A stretch of 64,000 nt of DNA from Bacilli bacterium (GTDB lineage: Bacteria; Bacillota_I; Bacilli_A; RFN20; CAG-826), in the NCBI GenBank assembly GCA_017470115.1, contig JAFUEZ010000004.1:1-64000 (forward strand), written 5' to 3'. The notes under the pieces were generated by a model. The model was given only the letters and a program-made list of their open reading frames with translations. It was not told the origin of the DNA and did no database searches. The position numbers and the translations under genes were made by a program. Below are positions 62,372-64,000 of this stretch, piece after piece (within the stretch, counting starts at the first letter, position 1; every line of letters begins with the position of its first letter).

Positions 62372-64000
62372 TTAATTTGAATATGTTGAGTTGTCTTCGG
62401 TTGTTAATGATTCTAAAGTTTCAAGTCCGTTATCAATAGCTTCTTGTTCTTCATAATCACTATCATGAATTCCAATATATTGTTGTTTGACTTCTTTCAT
62501 TCTTCCAGAGACTGTGAATTCATCAACAAGTTTTTTAGCTTCTGCTTTATCAAGTAAACCTCTACCAGCTGGAATTAATTTACCTGTAATAACATTTTCT
62601 TTTAAGCCGTGTAATGTATCTGTTTTACCCTTAATTGCAGCATCAGTTAAGACACGAGTTGTTTCTTGGAATGATGCGGCTGATAAGAATGATTCAGTTT
62701 CAAGAGCGGCTTTTGTGATACCTAAGACGAGTGGTCTAGCAACCGATGGTCTCTTTCCAGCAAGTAAAGCTTCTTTGTTCTTTCTTGTGAATTCGACAAC
62801 AGAAATTCTAGTACCAGGAATCATATCTGTGTCACCACCATCGATGATGACGACTTTTCTCAACATTTGTCTAACGATAACTTCGATGTGCTTATCTGAG
62901 ATAGCAATACCTTGTGATCTATAGACTTTTTGAACTTCTTTAACAATGTAACGTTGAACTGCTCCAACATCAGCACATTCAAGAAGTTTCTTAGGTGAAA
63001 TAGCACCTTCGGTGATTTTTCCACCATTTTTAACTTCATCGTTAAGTTTAACTCTTAATCTTGCACCATAAACTGTCGTATATTGTTTTTCTTCTAAATC
63101 GTTAGAAACTGTTACAACAAATGTACCATTATGGTCTTCAATTTTAGTAACTTTACCTGAAATTTCTGAAATGAGAGCTTCACCTTTTGGATTTCTACTT
63201 TCGAATAATTCTTGGACTCTTGGGAGACCTTGAGTAATATCTTCTGATGTAGCAACACCACCAGAGTGGAATGTTCTCATGGTTAATTGGGTACCTGGTT
63301 CACCGATTGATTGAGCAGCCATAATACCAACAGCTTCACCAATTTCAACTGGTTTACCAGTAGCTAAGTTTCTACCATAACAGTGTTGGCAGACACCATC
63401 TTTAGTTTGACAACCAAAGAGTGATCTGATTTCAACACGTGTAATTCCAGCCTTTACTACTTCATGAGCAGAAATTTCATCAATTAAAGTATTTCCTTTA
63501 ACGATGACTTCACCTGTTTCTGGGTGAATGATATCGTGACATGCATAACGCCCAATTAATCTTTCTTCTAAAGTGACGATAACTGAATTTTCTGCAGTGT
63601 TGATAATATCTGTAACAAATGAGCCATGGTCAGAGTGACAATCTTCTTCTCTAACAATGACGTCTTGTGAGACATCGACAAGTCTTCTTGTTAAGTAACC
63701 TGAGTCAGCTGTCTTAAGAGCGGTATCAGCACCACCTTTACGAGCACCATGGGTACCGGTGAAGAATTCTGATACGTTAAGACCTTGACGGAAACATGAT
63801 TTAACAGGTAATTCGATTGTTTCACCTGATGTAGAAGCCATCAAGCCTCTCATACCCATAAGTTGTGCGAAGTTAGATCTACTACCACGAGCACCTGAGT
63901 TCCACATGATATAAAGTGGATTGTGCTTATCTTCGTTTAATGTTGATTCAACTTTATCACCAACAACTTTGTTAATATCGTTCCAGACATCAACAACTTT
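62372..64000 (-). CDS. rpoC: RNA polymerase subunit beta', C-terminal part (runs off the window)
   Basis: The open frame covers 542 residues and stays open to the window edge, so the start is outside. It holds the [20 protein letters not shown] bridge-helix-proximal segment and the trigger-loop region ([20 protein letters not shown]). The zinc-binding cysteines are in CHSDHG and in [26 protein letters not shown] and the jaw/clamp C-terminus follow. It is the catalytic largest subunit. The C-terminus ends in an acidic Glu/Thr/Asp tail. Confidence 0.97.
   Translation of the reverse strand, partial: KVVDVWNDINKVVGDKVESTLNEDKHNPLYIMWNSGARGSRSNFAQLMGMRGLMASTSGETIELPVKSCFRQGLNVSEFFTGTHGARKGGADTALKTADSGYLTRRLVDVSQDVIVREEDCHSDHGSFVTDIINTAENSVIVTLEERLIGRYACHDIIHPETGEVIVKGNTLIDEISAHEVVKAGITRVEIRSLFGCQTKDGVCQHCYGRNLATGKPVEIGEAVGIMAAQSIGEPGTQLTMRTFHSGGVATSEDITQGLPRVQELFESRNPKGEALISEISGKVTKIEDHNGTFVVTVSNDLEEKQYTTVYGARLRVKLNDEVKNGGKITEGAISPKKLLECADVGAVQRYIVKEVQKVYRSQGIAISDKHIEVIVRQMLRKVVIIDGGDTDMIPGTRISVVEFTRKNKEALLAGKRPSVARPLVLGITKAALETESFLSAASFQETTRVLTDAAIKGKTDTLHGLKENVITGKLIPAGRGLLDKAEAKKLVDEFTVSGRMKEVKQQYIGIHDSDYEEQEAIDNGLETLESLTTEDNSTYSN

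Noticed and set aside
1-64000. Alternative genetic code (TGA as Trp)
   Set aside because: Trp residues are encoded by TGG, and several housekeeping genes (glmS, phosphonopyruvate decarboxylase) end in TGA at the expected position.
1-64000. tRNA or rRNA genes
   Set aside because: No cloverleaf with a GGTTCGAATCC-like T arm or rRNA-like GC-rich stretch was noticed in the intergenic regions on either strand; the check was by eye.

Overview
The window is an AT-rich (roughly 30% GC by eye) bacterial chromosome segment. The proteins look like a low-GC Gram-positive of the Bacilli/Erysipelotrichia-Mollicutes neighbourhood: CpsC/CpsD exopolysaccharide regulators, a LoaP-type NusG paralogue, lipoproteins with SxxC-type lipoboxes, a single-chain L-serine dehydratase, and strong AGGAGG ribosome binding sites. 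TGA works as a stop codon (for example at the ends of glmS and of the phosphonopyruvate decarboxylase gene), so this is not a Mycoplasma-type code. Secreted proteins, a LipA-like extracellular phosphatase and sugar salvage suggest a host-associated, probably gut, lineage; that is inference. No tRNA, rRNA, CRISPR array, transposase or integrase was recognised.

Region 1 (1-6.6 kb) is an accessory region with a defence flavour. It holds a DUF2971-like protein, a PD-(D/E)XK-like nuclease, an overlapping AAA ATPase/TOPRIM pair, a SANT/Myb-like small protein, and decayed fragments of a KAP-type NTPase, RmlD and an Abi-C-like protein.

Region 2 (6.65-18.3 kb, all on the minus strand) is a LoaP-headed surface-polysaccharide operon with a complete phosphonate branch: PEP mutase (fused to a TagD-like cytidylyltransferase), phosphonopyruvate decarboxylase, and a fusion of a nucleotidyltransferase with an iron-type alcohol dehydrogenase. 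The simplest reading is PEP -> phosphonopyruvate -> phosphonoacetaldehyde -> 2-hydroxyethylphosphonate -> CMP-hydroxyethylphosphonate. The TagB/TagF-like transferase in the same operon is the best candidate to attach the phosphonate to the glycan. The operon also has two GT4-like glycosyltransferases, a hexapeptide acyltransferase, a Wzy-like membrane protein and a MurJ/Wzx flippase. Its putative promoter lies between perfect 15-bp inverted repeats.

Region 3 (18.3-23.5 kb) has an ECF sigma/anti-sigma pair and then an unusual intergenic block. The block contains two tandem copies, offset by exactly 332 bp, of a type I toxin-antitoxin-like module (short hydrophobic peptide plus an opposing RNA with its own terminator). 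A 150-bp segment at its right end is repeated in inverted orientation at 350-499, so a 150-bp inverted repeat brackets the whole defence-plus-phosphonate region. The priming sugar-phosphate transferase follows.

Region 4 (23.5-35.6 kb) holds a phosphatase lipoprotein, a HI0933 flavoprotein, glmS, membrane proteins, an acyltransferase, and a very large secreted protein whose gene is split by a +1 frameshift. Region 5 (35.6-64 kb) is mostly housekeeping: rplM-rpsI, galU, rubrerythrin, tex, hpt, galK/galM/psuK/psuG/thioesterase, cpsC/cpsD, a P-type ATPase, a basic amino-acid decarboxylase, mtn, tuf, fusA, rpsG, rpsL and the 3' part of rpoC. The usual rpoC-rpsL junction is interrupted by a lipoprotein gene, L-serine dehydratase and an orphan DinJ/RelB-like antitoxin. 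GlmS, GalU, the priming transferase and CpsC/CpsD would supply and control polysaccharide made by the region 2 operon.
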